Shown here piece after piece: positions 9,195 through 17,228 of a stretch of DNA of 64,000 bases. The position numbers and the translations under genes were made by a program. Each line of letters starts with the position of its first letter. The stretch's first letter is position 1. Source of the DNA: Clostridium puniceum (GTDB lineage Bacteria > Bacillota > Clostridia > Clostridiales > Clostridiaceae); assembly GCF_002006345.1 (NCBI RefSeq), contig NZ_LZZM01000245.1, positions 47,743 through 111,742 of the forward strand, given 5' to 3'. The notes below the pieces were generated by a model, which saw only the letters and a list, made by a program, of their open reading frames with translations, was not told the origin of the DNA and ran no database searches.

Positions 9195-10136
9195 TTAGCA
9201 AACATTTTTATCTGAAAATTTTATAAACAATTCTTCTGCATCTTTAAATAATTCTTCTATTATTTCTTTACAAGTTTGCTCTTTATTAATAAGTCCTGCT
9301 ATTTGTCCTGACATTAATGATCCATTTTCAATATCACCTTCAACAGCTTTTCTTAAAGCACCTGCGCCTAATTTTTCCATTTCTTCAATTGATGCTCCAT
9401 CTTTTTCAAGTTGAAGATAAGTTCTTGCAAGTTTATTTTTAAGAATTCTAACTGGATGACCTGTGCATCTTCCTGTAACTTCTGTATCTATATCCTTTGC
9501 TTTTAGTATTTTGTCTTTATAATTCTGATGTATTATACATTCTTTAGCTACTAAAAATCTTGTTCCAACTTGTATTGCTTCTGCACCAAGCATAAACGAA
9601 GCTGCTAATCCTCTACCATCTCCTATACCACCTGCTGCAATTACAGGTATACTAACAGCGTCAACTACTTGTGGCACTAATGCCATTGTTGTTAATTGAC
9701 CTACATGTCCTCCGGATTCAGTTCCTTCGGCTATAATTGCATCTGCCCCTGATTTTTCCATCCTCTTAGCTAATGCTACTGATGCTACTACTGGTATAAC
9801 TTTTATTCCATATTCCTTCCATTTTTTTATATACTTCCCAGGACTTCCTGCACCGGTTGTAACAACTTGGACTCCTTCTTCACACACCAATTCAGCTATC
9901 TCATCCGCATTTTCTGACATTAACATTATATTTACTCCAAAGGGCTTATTTGTTAGTTTCTTAGTTTTCTGTATTTGTACCCTTACCCACTCTGTCGGAG
10001 CTGCACCTGTTATTATTCCAAGTCCTCCTGCTTCACTTACTGCTGAAGCTAAAGAAGCATCTGCAATTCTTGCCATTGCTCCTTGAAATATGGGATATTG
10101 TATGTCCAATATTTTCAATAACCTATTTGTTTCCAT
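9195..10136 (-). CDS. fabK: FMN-dependent enoyl-ACP reductase II
   Basis: Reduces trans-2-enoyl-ACP in the last step of each elongation cycle, the FabI replacement common in Firmicutes. The 313-residue TIM-barrel flavoprotein of the NPD/FabK family starts with a conserved PIFQGAMARIADASLA. It has AEGTESGGHVGQ (active-site His region) and the phosphate-binding AAGGIGDGRGLAASFMLGAE followed by GTRFLVAKE. A good ribosome site (AGGAGGAATTC) precedes the ATG. It is intact, although the downstream fabD and fabG are gone. Confidence 0.93.
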   Translation of the reverse strand: METNRLLKILDIQYPIFQGAMARIADASLASAVSEAGGLGIITGAAPTEWVRVQIQKTKKLTNKPFGVNIMLMSENADEIAELVCEEGVQVVTTGAGSPGKYIKKWKEYGIKVIPVVASVALAKRMEKSGADAIIAEGTESGGHVGQLTTMALVPQVVDAVSIPVIAAGGIGDGRGLAASFMLGAEAIQVGTRFLVAKECIIHQNYKDKILKAKDIDTEVTGRCTGHPVRILKNKLARTYLQLEKDGASIEEMEKLGAGALRKAVEGDIENGSLMSGQIAGLINKEQTCKEIIEELFKDAEELFIKFSDKNVC

Positions 10137-10272
10137 AGTGAATTCCTCCTATAAATTATAAAAATAAAAAAACAGCTTAATTAACCCTTAATAAGATTCT
10201 GTTATGACTTTAGTATTTTTAACTTTCATATGTACACCATTAGTAAATTCTATTAATTGATTTACTTAATCT

Positions 10273-10509
10273 TTATTGGGAATTTTTATTATTGATTTCT
10301 TTTTCTACAAAATTTACTGCATCTTGAATAGTTTTTATATCCTCTGCTTCTTCAATTTCAATATTATATTTTTCTTCTAATTCAGTTATTATTTGAAACA
10401 AATCTAGGGAATCTGCACCTAATTCTTCAAGTGATCTTTCCAATCTTACTTCATCCTTATCAATCCCTAATTGTTCACAAATTATTTCTCTTATTTCTTT
10501 AAATAACAT
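10273..10509 (-). CDS. acpP: Acyl carrier protein
   Basis: A 78-residue acidic helical protein with the phosphopantetheine site ELGADSLDLFQ (Ser34), the standard ACP signature. It lies between fabH and fabK in the usual clostridial order. It resembles primary-metabolism ACPs rather than the NRPS carrier domains, whose motif is LGIDSIKM. Confidence 0.93.
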   Translation of the reverse strand: MLFKEIREIICEQLGIDKDEVRLERSLEELGADSLDLFQIITELEEKYNIEIEEAEDIKTIQDAVNFVEKEINNKNSQ

Positions 10510-10591
10510 ATATAATCACCTCATTAAATAATATTATTTTATAAATTAGCTATCTTAAATTTTTATGGTACCTTTGTTACAAATTTAAGAG

Positions 10592-11569
10592 CTACCATTC
10601 TACTAATGTTGATGCATAGGTTAATCCTCCACCAAAAGCTACTAAAATGAATTTATCTCCTTTTTTAATTAAATTTTTTTCATGCATTTCATTTAAAACT
10701 ATTGGTATTGATGCCGATGATGTATTTCCAAACCTATCTAAATTAATATAGAATTTCTTTTCATCTATATCTAACTTATTGGCTGCTGATTTTATAATTC
10801 TATAATTCGCTTGATGCGAAACTATGTATTTAATTTCATCTAATACAATATCTGTTTCTTTTAATAATTCGTAAATCGCTTCTACTATAGCCGATGTTGC
10901 AAATTTAAACACTTCCCTTCCATTCATCTTGATTAAACGTCTTCTTTCTTTTTCTCCTTTAACAAATGGATTATTAAAATCTGCTGCTCCAATTGTTAAT
11001 GCATCTCCTTTTCTTCCATTAGACCTTAAATATGATTTTATAATGCCTTTTTCTTCAGATTCTTCATTAGTAAGAACTATTGCACCTCCACCATCTCCAA
11101 AAAGAATACAGGTTTCCCTGTCAGTCCAATCTGTGACTTTTGAAAGCACTTCTGCGCCAATTATTAGTGAATTCTTATAATTCATAGACTTCATCATACT
11201 TTTTGCTATTTCTATACCGTATAAGAATCCAGAACATGCAACATTTATATCAAAACACGCTGCTTTATCTGCATTTAATTTATTTTGTACTATACATGCT
11301 ACAGATGGTATAAACATGTCTGGCGAAACTGTTGCCACAATTATTAGCTCAATATCCTCTGCTTTAATATTACTCCTTTCAAGTGCAAGTTTTGCTGCTT
11401 TAACAGCAACATCTGATGTATCTTCTTCTTGTGAAATTCTTCTTTCTTTAATTCCTGTTCTTTCAACTATCCACTCATCATCTGTTTCAACAAATTCACT
11501 TATTTTTTTGTTTGTAACAACCATGGATGGTAAATATGCGCCAATTCCAGCAATTCTAATATTACTCAT
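10592..11569 (-). CDS. fabH: 3-oxoacyl-ACP synthase III (initiating condensing enzyme)
   Basis: Condenses an acyl-CoA primer with malonyl-ACP to start chains. The 325-residue protein has the catalytic Cys112 in FDINVACSGFLYG, the His in SHQANYRI (about 250) and the Asn in RFGNTSSASIP, plus the ERTGIKERR CoA-binding segment near residue 40. ATG at 11569 has a ribosome site (AAGGAGAATTAAT). It is the first gene of the operon, with no fabT/marR-type regulator immediately upstream as many clostridial FAS operons have. Confidence 0.94.
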   Translation of the reverse strand: MSNIRIAGIGAYLPSMVVTNKKISEFVETDDEWIVERTGIKERRISQEEDTSDVAVKAAKLALERSNIKAEDIELIIVATVSPDMFIPSVACIVQNKLNADKAACFDINVACSGFLYGIEIAKSMMKSMNYKNSLIIGAEVLSKVTDWTDRETCILFGDGGGAIVLTNEESEEKGIIKSYLRSNGRKGDALTIGAADFNNPFVKGEKERRRLIKMNGREVFKFATSAIVEAIYELLKETDIVLDEIKYIVSHQANYRIIKSAANKLDIDEKKFYINLDRFGNTSSASIPIVLNEMHEKNLIKKGDKFILVAFGGGLTYASTLVEW

Positions 11570-11800
11570 ATTAATTCTCCTTATGTTTCAAATCTGAATT
11601 TTCTAAAATGATAATTGTTTATTCCTTTATTATTAATGAATATATTTTGCACTTTAATTTAAATTTATAAAAGAGCATTTCTTCTAAATGTATAAAAATC
11701 GATATAAAAAGTAAAATATATACTATTTTTTGAAATTATATGAAAAATGTTCTTTTTATTCCTTAAAATAGACATTTTATTCTTATGTTATAATTACAAA
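11570..11800 (-). promoter_or_regulatory. Leader and promoter region of the FAS operon
   Basis: 230 bases of AT-rich sequence between the hypA terminator and fabH. The FAS promoter must lie here, but many AT-rich hexamers compete and I cannot pick one. I see no clear FapR or FabT operator palindrome. Confidence 0.4.
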
Positions 11801-11891
11801 AAAATAAAAGAATGACTTACTAACTATATTTTCAATAAATGTTATAAACACTTATTGAAAATATAGTTAGCAATTGTCATTCTTTTATTTT
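11801..11891 (-). terminator. Long two-step inverted repeat, terminator of hypA operon
   Basis: Outer arms 11801-11816 and 11876-11891 (16 bp, perfect) enclose inner arms 11821-11838 and 11852-11869 (18 bp, perfect) around a 13-base loop. On the minus strand the stem ends in a T-rich tail, so it can terminate the hypB-hypA transcript. Its size (91 bases) also fits a small hairpin element. Confidence 0.75.
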
Positions 11892-11941
11892 CTATTTACT
11901 GCAACTCTCTATAATATTTTTATAATCATAAATTTCTTTAT

Positions 11942-12286
11942 TTATTCACAAGCAATAATTTCCTTAATCATAAATTCTTTTCCGCATAATATCTCCCTGT
12001 CCTTGCTTCCACAATTTGGACATTGGTTCTTATTTTCAATAAGATTAAAAACTTTATTACAGTCTTTACAAATAGCATTTCCCGGTAATATCTCAATTTC
12101 TAATTTTGTATTTTGTAGTAACGTCCCATCCACTGCTACAGGGTAACACACTTGAATATATCTTGGAATCATAGATGAAAGTTCACCAATTTGGAGAACT
12201 AATGTATCAATTTTTGTTAATTGATTTTTTCTTGCAAAATTTTCAACTGTTTTTATGACTTCAATTACAACTCCTAGTTCATGCAA
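11942..12286 (-). CDS. hypA: HypA/HybF nickel metallochaperone
   Basis: Delivers nickel with HypB to nickel enzymes, typically [NiFe]-hydrogenase or urease. About 114 residues with a zinc site made by CKDC and CPNC (about residues 73-96). Two adjacent TTG codons are possible starts. The second (12286) gives fMet-His-Glu, the family N-terminus in which His2 binds nickel, and is the better choice; the ribosome site GAGGTGAG is upstream. It is the last gene of a hypB-flavoprotein-hypA group. No hydrogenase or urease gene is in the window. Confidence 0.85.
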   Translation of the reverse strand: MHELGVVIEVIKTVENFARKNQLTKIDTLVLQIGELSSMIPRYIQVCYPVAVDGTLLQNTKLEIEILPGNAICKDCNKVFNLIENKNQCPNCGSKDREILCGKEFMIKEIIACE

Positions 12287-12361
12287 CAAAACTCACCTCT
12301 CTTTTTTCAATTAACAATTTATAAGGTACAATTGGTTTCCTTTAAGGCACCTTGTTAACCA

Positions 12362-15055
12362 TTATTTTTCACTATTAAAAATTGATTGCAATAATTTCAC
12401 TTGTTTCTTAACAGCAATTCTCACTTTACGTTTTAACGCATGTTTTATTATTGCAGGCTTTAATTCACGAAGCTCTACACCTACACCATCATATCTTTTT
12501 ACAAGTTTGATTGCGTCATATTTACATTTCGTAGTACAGACCCCACAACCTACACATAAGTATTGATCTACAACAGTTGCACCACATCCAAGACAACGTT
12601 CTGTTTCCTTCTTCATTTGCTCTTCTGTAAATATACCTCGCAAATCCTTAAAAGTTTCTTTTGAGTTACTTTCTTTAATGTGGTTTACTTTTTGCCTTGG
12701 AAGACGATCATATCCTTCAAGTTCAAGATTTCCTTTATCAAAGGAACGATATTCTCTTTTAATGCGTCCAATAGTTAAACTTTGCCCCTGATGAACATAA
12801 CGATGAATTGAAATAGCACCCTCCTTACCTAAAGCAATAGCATCAATAGCAAACCTTGGACCTGTTAATGAATCTCCACCTGCAAATACATCTGGCTCAC
12901 CAGTTTGCAGAGTAACTGGATCAGCTTTTATTGTATTATTAAGATTCAATTCTATTTTTGAATCTTTTAATAATCCACCCCAATCTATTCCTTGACCTGC
13001 TGAAATTATGACATTCTCAGCTTTAACTATCTTAGTTTGATTTTCATCAAATTTAGGATTGAACATATTATTTTTATCAAAAACAGAAATGCATTTTTTG
13101 AACTCTACAGCAGCAATATGACCATTTTCTATGAGAATTTTTTTAGGACCCCATGAGTTATTGATACTGATATCTTCTGCTAATGATTCTTCAATTTCCC
13201 CATCAAGAGCTGGCATTTGCTCTCTACTCTCTAAGCAATACATGTTAACTTTTAATGCACCAATACGTGTAGCAGTTCTGGCAACATCAATTGCAACATT
13301 TCCACCACCAATTACGATAGTTTCTCCTTTAATTCTTAAATCTTCACCTAGATTTACTCTACGTAAAAATTCTACACCAGTTGTTACACCTTCAGCATCT
13401 TCCCCTTCAATTCCAAGCTTTCTACCAGTTTGGGCACCTATTGCAATATAAAAAGCTTCGAAGCCTTGACCTCTTAAATCATTAAGACTTATATCTTTGC
13501 CGATTTCCATACCTGTCTTAAACTCAATATCCAAGTCCTTCAAAATATCTATTTCTGAATCAACTACACTCTTTTCAAGCCTAAAGGATGGAATTCCAAG
13601 GGTCAACATACCTCCAAGTGATTTCTGCTTTTCAAATACCGTTACCTTATAACCATCAATAGCTAGATAAAAAGCACAAGAAAGTCCAGAAGGCCCTGCA
13701 CCGATAACTGCAATTTTATTTCCATATTCATTTTTTATTTCAGGTACATAGCGAGTATCTTTATTTAAATCTTGTTCTGCAATAAATTTCTTTATATCAT
13801 CAATAGCAATAGGATCATCAACATCCCCCCTAGTACAAGCTGATTCACATTTCCTTGGACAAATGCGTCCACATACTGCTGGGAATGGATTTTCATGCTT
13901 AATGAGCTCAAGTGCTTCAGTATATTTACCCTGAGACGCAAGTTTTATATAGCCTTGAATCCCAATATGGGCAGGACATTCTGCTTTACAAGGACTTGTT
14001 CCAGTATCTACAACAACTTTTCTATTAGTACGATAATCAAAATTCCATTTATCGGAACCCCATTCTGTATCATATGGAAGAGAACGTTTTTTCTCAGGTA
14101 TTGGTGTTTTGGTACAGATTTTTTGTCCTAATCTTAATGCATTAACTTGGCAATTTTCAACACATTCCCCGCAAGCAACGCATTTGTCCTTATCCACCTC
14201 AGAAACATAATTGGAACGTACCATATCAGTATTTAAGAACATTTCTGCAGTTCTCAGTGACAAGCATGAACATCCACAACAATTACAAATGGCATGAGTT
14301 TTTCCGGGTCCATCTGTATTAGGTATCTGATGCACCAATCCATTTGCCTCAGCTTTTTTTATAATTTCAAAAGCTTCTTCACGGCTAATTTTTCTGCCTC
14401 TACCTGTTCGAATATAATATTCAGCAGCGTGTCCCATTTGAATACACATATCTTCCTTTAAGTGTCCGCAGCCTTCTCCCATAGCTTCTCTTGCTGTACG
14501 GCAAGAACAATCCGATACAGAGAATTTTTCATTTTCATTAAGGTATTTTGAAACTTCTTCATAAGATGCCCTTCTTGTTTCCCCTTTAATTGCATGTTCA
14601 ATAGGTATTACACGCATTAAGCCTTTTCCTACAGGAAAATTACCTACTGTCTTAGGTCCTCTTATTCTTCCATATGCTTCAAAAGCTTCAGCAATTTGTG
14701 GATACTTTTTGACATTTTGTTTGTTGTTAACCATCATTTCCATAACACCTGGAATCCAAGTCTCAAGCCAGTATTTGTCAGCACCATCAATTTCATTAAC
14801 AAAACAAACACCAGCAACAGCCAAATCCCATAATAATTTTGATGTTTCTTCCACAGATTTGCTACATAAAGAAGCAATCTCTTCTGCACTCTTAGGATTG
14901 CGTAACTCTAGACAAAGTCCTATTTCTGCCATTTTCTCTGAAACAACTGGTTCTAAAATCATGTATTCAGGATCATCTGCTTTGATGCCTGATTTCGAAC
15001 CACGTTTTGATCTATTAATATGATTAGCAAGATCTAATACCCTTTCTTTTACCAT
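12362..15055 (-). CDS. Multidomain iron-sulfur flavoprotein (GltD-like NAD(P)H oxidoreductase with ferredoxin domains)
   Basis: 897 residues. The N-terminal 270 residues hold a cysteine-rich domain (SDCSCRTAR, CNCCGCSC). A 4Fe-4S ferredoxin motif CVACGECVENC follows at about 292-302. Then comes a GltD-type module: N-terminal cluster CGRICPRKCESAC (396-407), FAD motif IGAGPSGLSCAFYL (451) and NADPH motif VIGGGNVAIDVA (about 590). The protein ends in a second ferredoxin domain (CLGCG, CVGCGVCTTKC). This is the build of enzymes passing electrons between NAD(P)H and a low-potential partner. The glutamate synthase large subunit is absent, so calling it GltD would be misleading. Lying between hypB and hypA, it may serve a nickel or hydrogen-related enzyme encoded elsewhere; that is inference. 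Confidence 0.8.
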   Translation of the reverse strand: MVKERVLDLANHINRSKRGSKSGIKADDPEYMILEPVVSEKMAEIGLCLELRNPKSAEEIASLCSKSVEETSKLLWDLAVAGVCFVNEIDGADKYWLETWIPGVMEMMVNNKQNVKKYPQIAEAFEAYGRIRGPKTVGNFPVGKGLMRVIPIEHAIKGETRRASYEEVSKYLNENEKFSVSDCSCRTAREAMGEGCGHLKEDMCIQMGHAAEYYIRTGRGRKISREEAFEIIKKAEANGLVHQIPNTDGPGKTHAICNCCGCSCLSLRTAEMFLNTDMVRSNYVSEVDKDKCVACGECVENCQVNALRLGQKICTKTPIPEKKRSLPYDTEWGSDKWNFDYRTNRKVVVDTGTSPCKAECPAHIGIQGYIKLASQGKYTEALELIKHENPFPAVCGRICPRKCESACTRGDVDDPIAIDDIKKFIAEQDLNKDTRYVPEIKNEYGNKIAVIGAGPSGLSCAFYLAIDGYKVTVFEKQKSLGGMLTLGIPSFRLEKSVVDSEIDILKDLDIEFKTGMEIGKDISLNDLRGQGFEAFYIAIGAQTGRKLGIEGEDAEGVTTGVEFLRRVNLGEDLRIKGETIVIGGGNVAIDVARTATRIGALKVNMYCLESREQMPALDGEIEESLAEDISINNSWGPKKILIENGHIAAVEFKKCISVFDKNNMFNPKFDENQTKIVKAENVIISAGQGIDWGGLLKDSKIELNLNNTIKADPVTLQTGEPDVFAGGDSLTGPRFAIDAIALGKEGAISIHRYVHQGQSLTIGRIKREYRSFDKGNLELEGYDRLPRQKVNHIKESNSKETFKDLRGIFTEEQMKKETERCLGCGATVVDQYLCVGCGVCTTKCKYDAIKLVKRYDGVGVELRELKPAIIKHALKRKVRIAVKKQVKLLQSIFNSEK

Positions 15056-15112
15056 ATTCTATCCCTCCATTTTTATAGCATATTTTACATTGTCTAAAAA
15101 CTCAATAAAACT

Positions 15113-15784
15113 CTATTTTTCATTCCAATTTTTCACTTCTCTACGTATCCAATCCGCCCATTCCTCAATTCCCTGTCCTGTTTTAGCACAGATTTGAATA
15201 ACCTTAATATTAGGATTCAATTTCTTTACACGCTCTTTAACAGCCTTAAAATCGAAATCAAAATTAGCTATTGTATCTATCTTGTTAATTAGTAGAACAT
15301 CAACAATTGAAAACATCAAAGGATATTTTAAAGGCTTGTCATCTCCCTCTGGGACACTTAAAATCATGGCACTTTTTGATGCACCAGTATCGAATTCTGC
15401 TGGACACACTAAATTCCCAACATTCTCTAAAATTACAAAATCAATTCTTTCTGTTACAAGTCCAGATAGACCTTGTTTAGTCATATCTGCATCTAAATGA
15501 CACATTCCACCCGTATGTAATTGAATTACTTTTGCACTTGTCTTTGAAATAGTATTAGCATCTACCTCAGAATCAATATCAGCTTCTAAAACTCCTATAC
15601 TCATTTCATCTTTCAAAGCTTCAATTGTTCTTAAAACAGTAGTTGTTTTGCCTGAACCTGGTGATGACATCAAATTCAATAAAAAAGTCTTATCTTTTTT
15701 TAATTCTTCCCTAAGCAAATCTGCTTGTCTATCATTATCTTGAAAAACACTTTGCTTTATTTCAATAACTTTATATTTATCCAT
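15113..15784 (-). CDS. hypB: HypB GTPase, nickel incorporation accessory protein
   Basis: SIMIBI-class GTPase that works with HypA. The 223-residue protein has the P-loop SSPGSGKTTTVLRT (about 40), metal-binding HTGGMCHLDADM (about 95-105), the switch region ILENVGNLVCPAEFD and the guanine-specificity motif INKID. The N-terminal CxxCGC high-affinity nickel motif and the poly-His stretch of some HypB proteins are absent, so nickel binding would rely on the G-domain site. Divergent sequence upstream starts a long non-coding gap. Confidence 0.92.
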   Translation of the reverse strand: MDKYKVIEIKQSVFQDNDRQADLLREELKKDKTFLLNLMSSPGSGKTTTVLRTIEALKDEMSIGVLEADIDSEVDANTISKTSAKVIQLHTGGMCHLDADMTKQGLSGLVTERIDFVILENVGNLVCPAEFDTGASKSAMILSVPEGDDKPLKYPLMFSIVDVLLINKIDTIANFDFDFKAVKERVKKLNPNIKVIQICAKTGQGIEEWADWIRREVKNWNEK

Positions 15785-16393
15785 ATCATCTCTACCCCCA
15801 TTTTATTTTTAACTTTTTATATAATTATAATGTGAAAACATATATTTGATAACGATATCAAAACAACGACCAAACCTATACAGATTTTTATCTATATAAG
15901 CCTAGTTATAATCAAAAGCAAATACATTATCATTTAATTACCTTAATATATTTTTAATACTTCTTATAAAATTATAAAAATTTATTCTATAATTAACAAT
16001 ATACAAAATAGTTATTCTGTATGAATAAATAATCAATTTTTAAATATTTGTTTTCATAACCTTACATATATCTCTTAATTAATTTTTAAGCTTTTCTAAA
16101 ACTGGAGCATAATCTAATATCTTTAACTATAATCACTTGTGCTCTAATTTTTCTTATTTTAAAGTTATTAGCATTATTTCATATACTGAATATCCATATT
16201 TATTATTTCTTTTTTACCCTTGTGTTTTCAAATATTGTGCTAATTTAGGACTAAAATTTAACTCAGTATTTTTATTTGAAGTCAAATTATTTCCGATTGT
16301 TCTAATGATTATTCAATTTGTGCCATATATGAAGATTTAAACTTTATATACTAATTTATATATATATTTGCAATTTATTACAAATTGAAATAA
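15785..16393. other. AT-rich gap with no recognised gene
   Basis: Roughly 600 bases upstream of hypB. It holds the hypB promoter by position, but I see no convincing coding sequence. Confidence 0.5.
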
Positions 16394-16512
16394 TTTACTA
16401 GTTCTCATTAAAGGTTGCAATTACATCTATTCCACAAACCATTTGAAATTTTTCATCAAGGGACATTTCAGAAATAATTGTTGGAATTGAAGCCTCATCA
16501 ATCAAGATTACC
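16394..16512 (-). pseudogene. Possible remnant of a glycoside hydrolase family 3 N-terminus
   Basis: One minus-strand frame reads EASIPTIISEMSLDEKFQMV followed by CGID, like the ..LIS.MTLEEK....G.D start of GH3 beta-glucosidases. It is short, flanked by stops and without the rest of the protein. Weak resemblance only. Confidence 0.3.
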
Positions 16513-16524
16513 TAATCAGCTTCA

Positions 16525-16815
16525 ATTCTATGGTTTCATTCACGCCTAGATGATAAAACTGGTCAACAGGTATATAAGCGATTAGCAGAATTACTTTATG
16601 TATATGATGAAGTATCCAAAAGTTTAAATATACCAAAGGATTACGAAGTGAATGATATTCCTTTAATTATACAAGATTATTATTTTGACAAGAATGGAAA
16701 TCTCTCTTATGATGAGTCACAAATGATGGGGGTACTTTAGGCGATACAATAGTAGTCAATGGGGCAGTCAACCTATATTTAGATATGAAAAGGGTAAAAA
16801 TAAGATTTAAGCTTG
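16525..16815 (+). pseudogene. Remnant of a multicopper oxidase (CotA/bilirubin-oxidase type)
   Basis: A plus-strand frame reads ILWFHSRLDDKTGQQVYKRL, then NDIPLIIQDYYFDKNGNLSY, to a TAG at 16738. One frame over it continues GDTIVVNGAVNLYLDMKR and VKIRFKL. This is the middle of CotA-like proteins (WYHDHAM..T..N.Y.GL, YDVPLLI.DR..NEDGSL.Y, GETI.VNG...PYLEV....YRFR). The copper-binding HxH is degraded to FHSR. N- and C-terminal parts are missing. Confidence 0.7.
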
Positions 16816-16868
16816 AGTATTATTGTTTTGTTTCCACCAATTCCTCTACTCCTGTGCATAGTTATTAT

Positions 16869-16908
16869 TAAATTACAAGACATTAAAATATTAATATCTT
16901 GTAATTTA
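16869..16908. terminator. Hairpin downstream of the tail-fibre gene set
   Basis: Perfect 12-bp arms (16869-16880 and 16897-16908) with a 16-base loop. It lies 50 bases past the last phage-like gene on the minus strand; T-rich flanks on both sides suggest a bidirectional terminator. Confidence 0.55.
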
Positions 16909-16960
16909 TTTTGTTTGAAATGCCTAATTAATTCATTTTAAAATTTACTTTTTTATTGTG

Positions 16961-17209
16961 TCACTCATTTGTTTGATGATTAGTCAATTCTTCTTTTATA
17001 GTCTCAAGCTCATTTGGTTGTTCCACTCTCTCATCTGATTTAACTAGAGTTTCACCAAAATCCTTCACATATTCTGTTGCCCATACTATTGCTTCATCTT
17101 TATTAGCAAAATACTTTTGAGTAACTGGGTTTATATACTGAACTACATTTATATCTAAATCATTAGTTAAAACTATTTGTGTATCGGAATTAAAATGATA
17201 TCTAACCAT
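16961..17209 (-). CDS. Small protein at the end of a phage tail-fibre operon
   Basis: About 82 residues from the ATG at 17209, which has a strong ribosome site (AGAAAGGAGTGAT). A longer frame to 17239 overlaps the preceding gene and lacks a site. It starts MVRYHFNSDTQIVLTNDLDI and ends in a charged tail. No known domain is recognised. The phrase NSDTQ is shared with the gene just upstream (INSDTQFVV), hinting at a common structural motif. By position it belongs to the tail-fibre set. Confidence 0.7.
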   Translation of the reverse strand: MVRYHFNSDTQIVLTNDLDINVVQYINPVTQKYFANKDEAIVWATEYVKDFGETLVKSDERVEQPNELETIKEELTNHQTNE

Positions 17210-17228
17210 GTTATTAATCACTCCTTTC

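Noticed and set aside
13131..15023. Several plus-strand frames opposite the iron-sulfur flavoprotein
   Set aside because: Shadow frames; the minus-strand gene has all the cofactor motifs.
12362..15055. Annotating the flavoprotein as glutamate synthase small subunit
   Set aside because: GltD similarity covers only the middle; the extra ferredoxin and Cys-rich domains and the lack of a large subunit argue against it.
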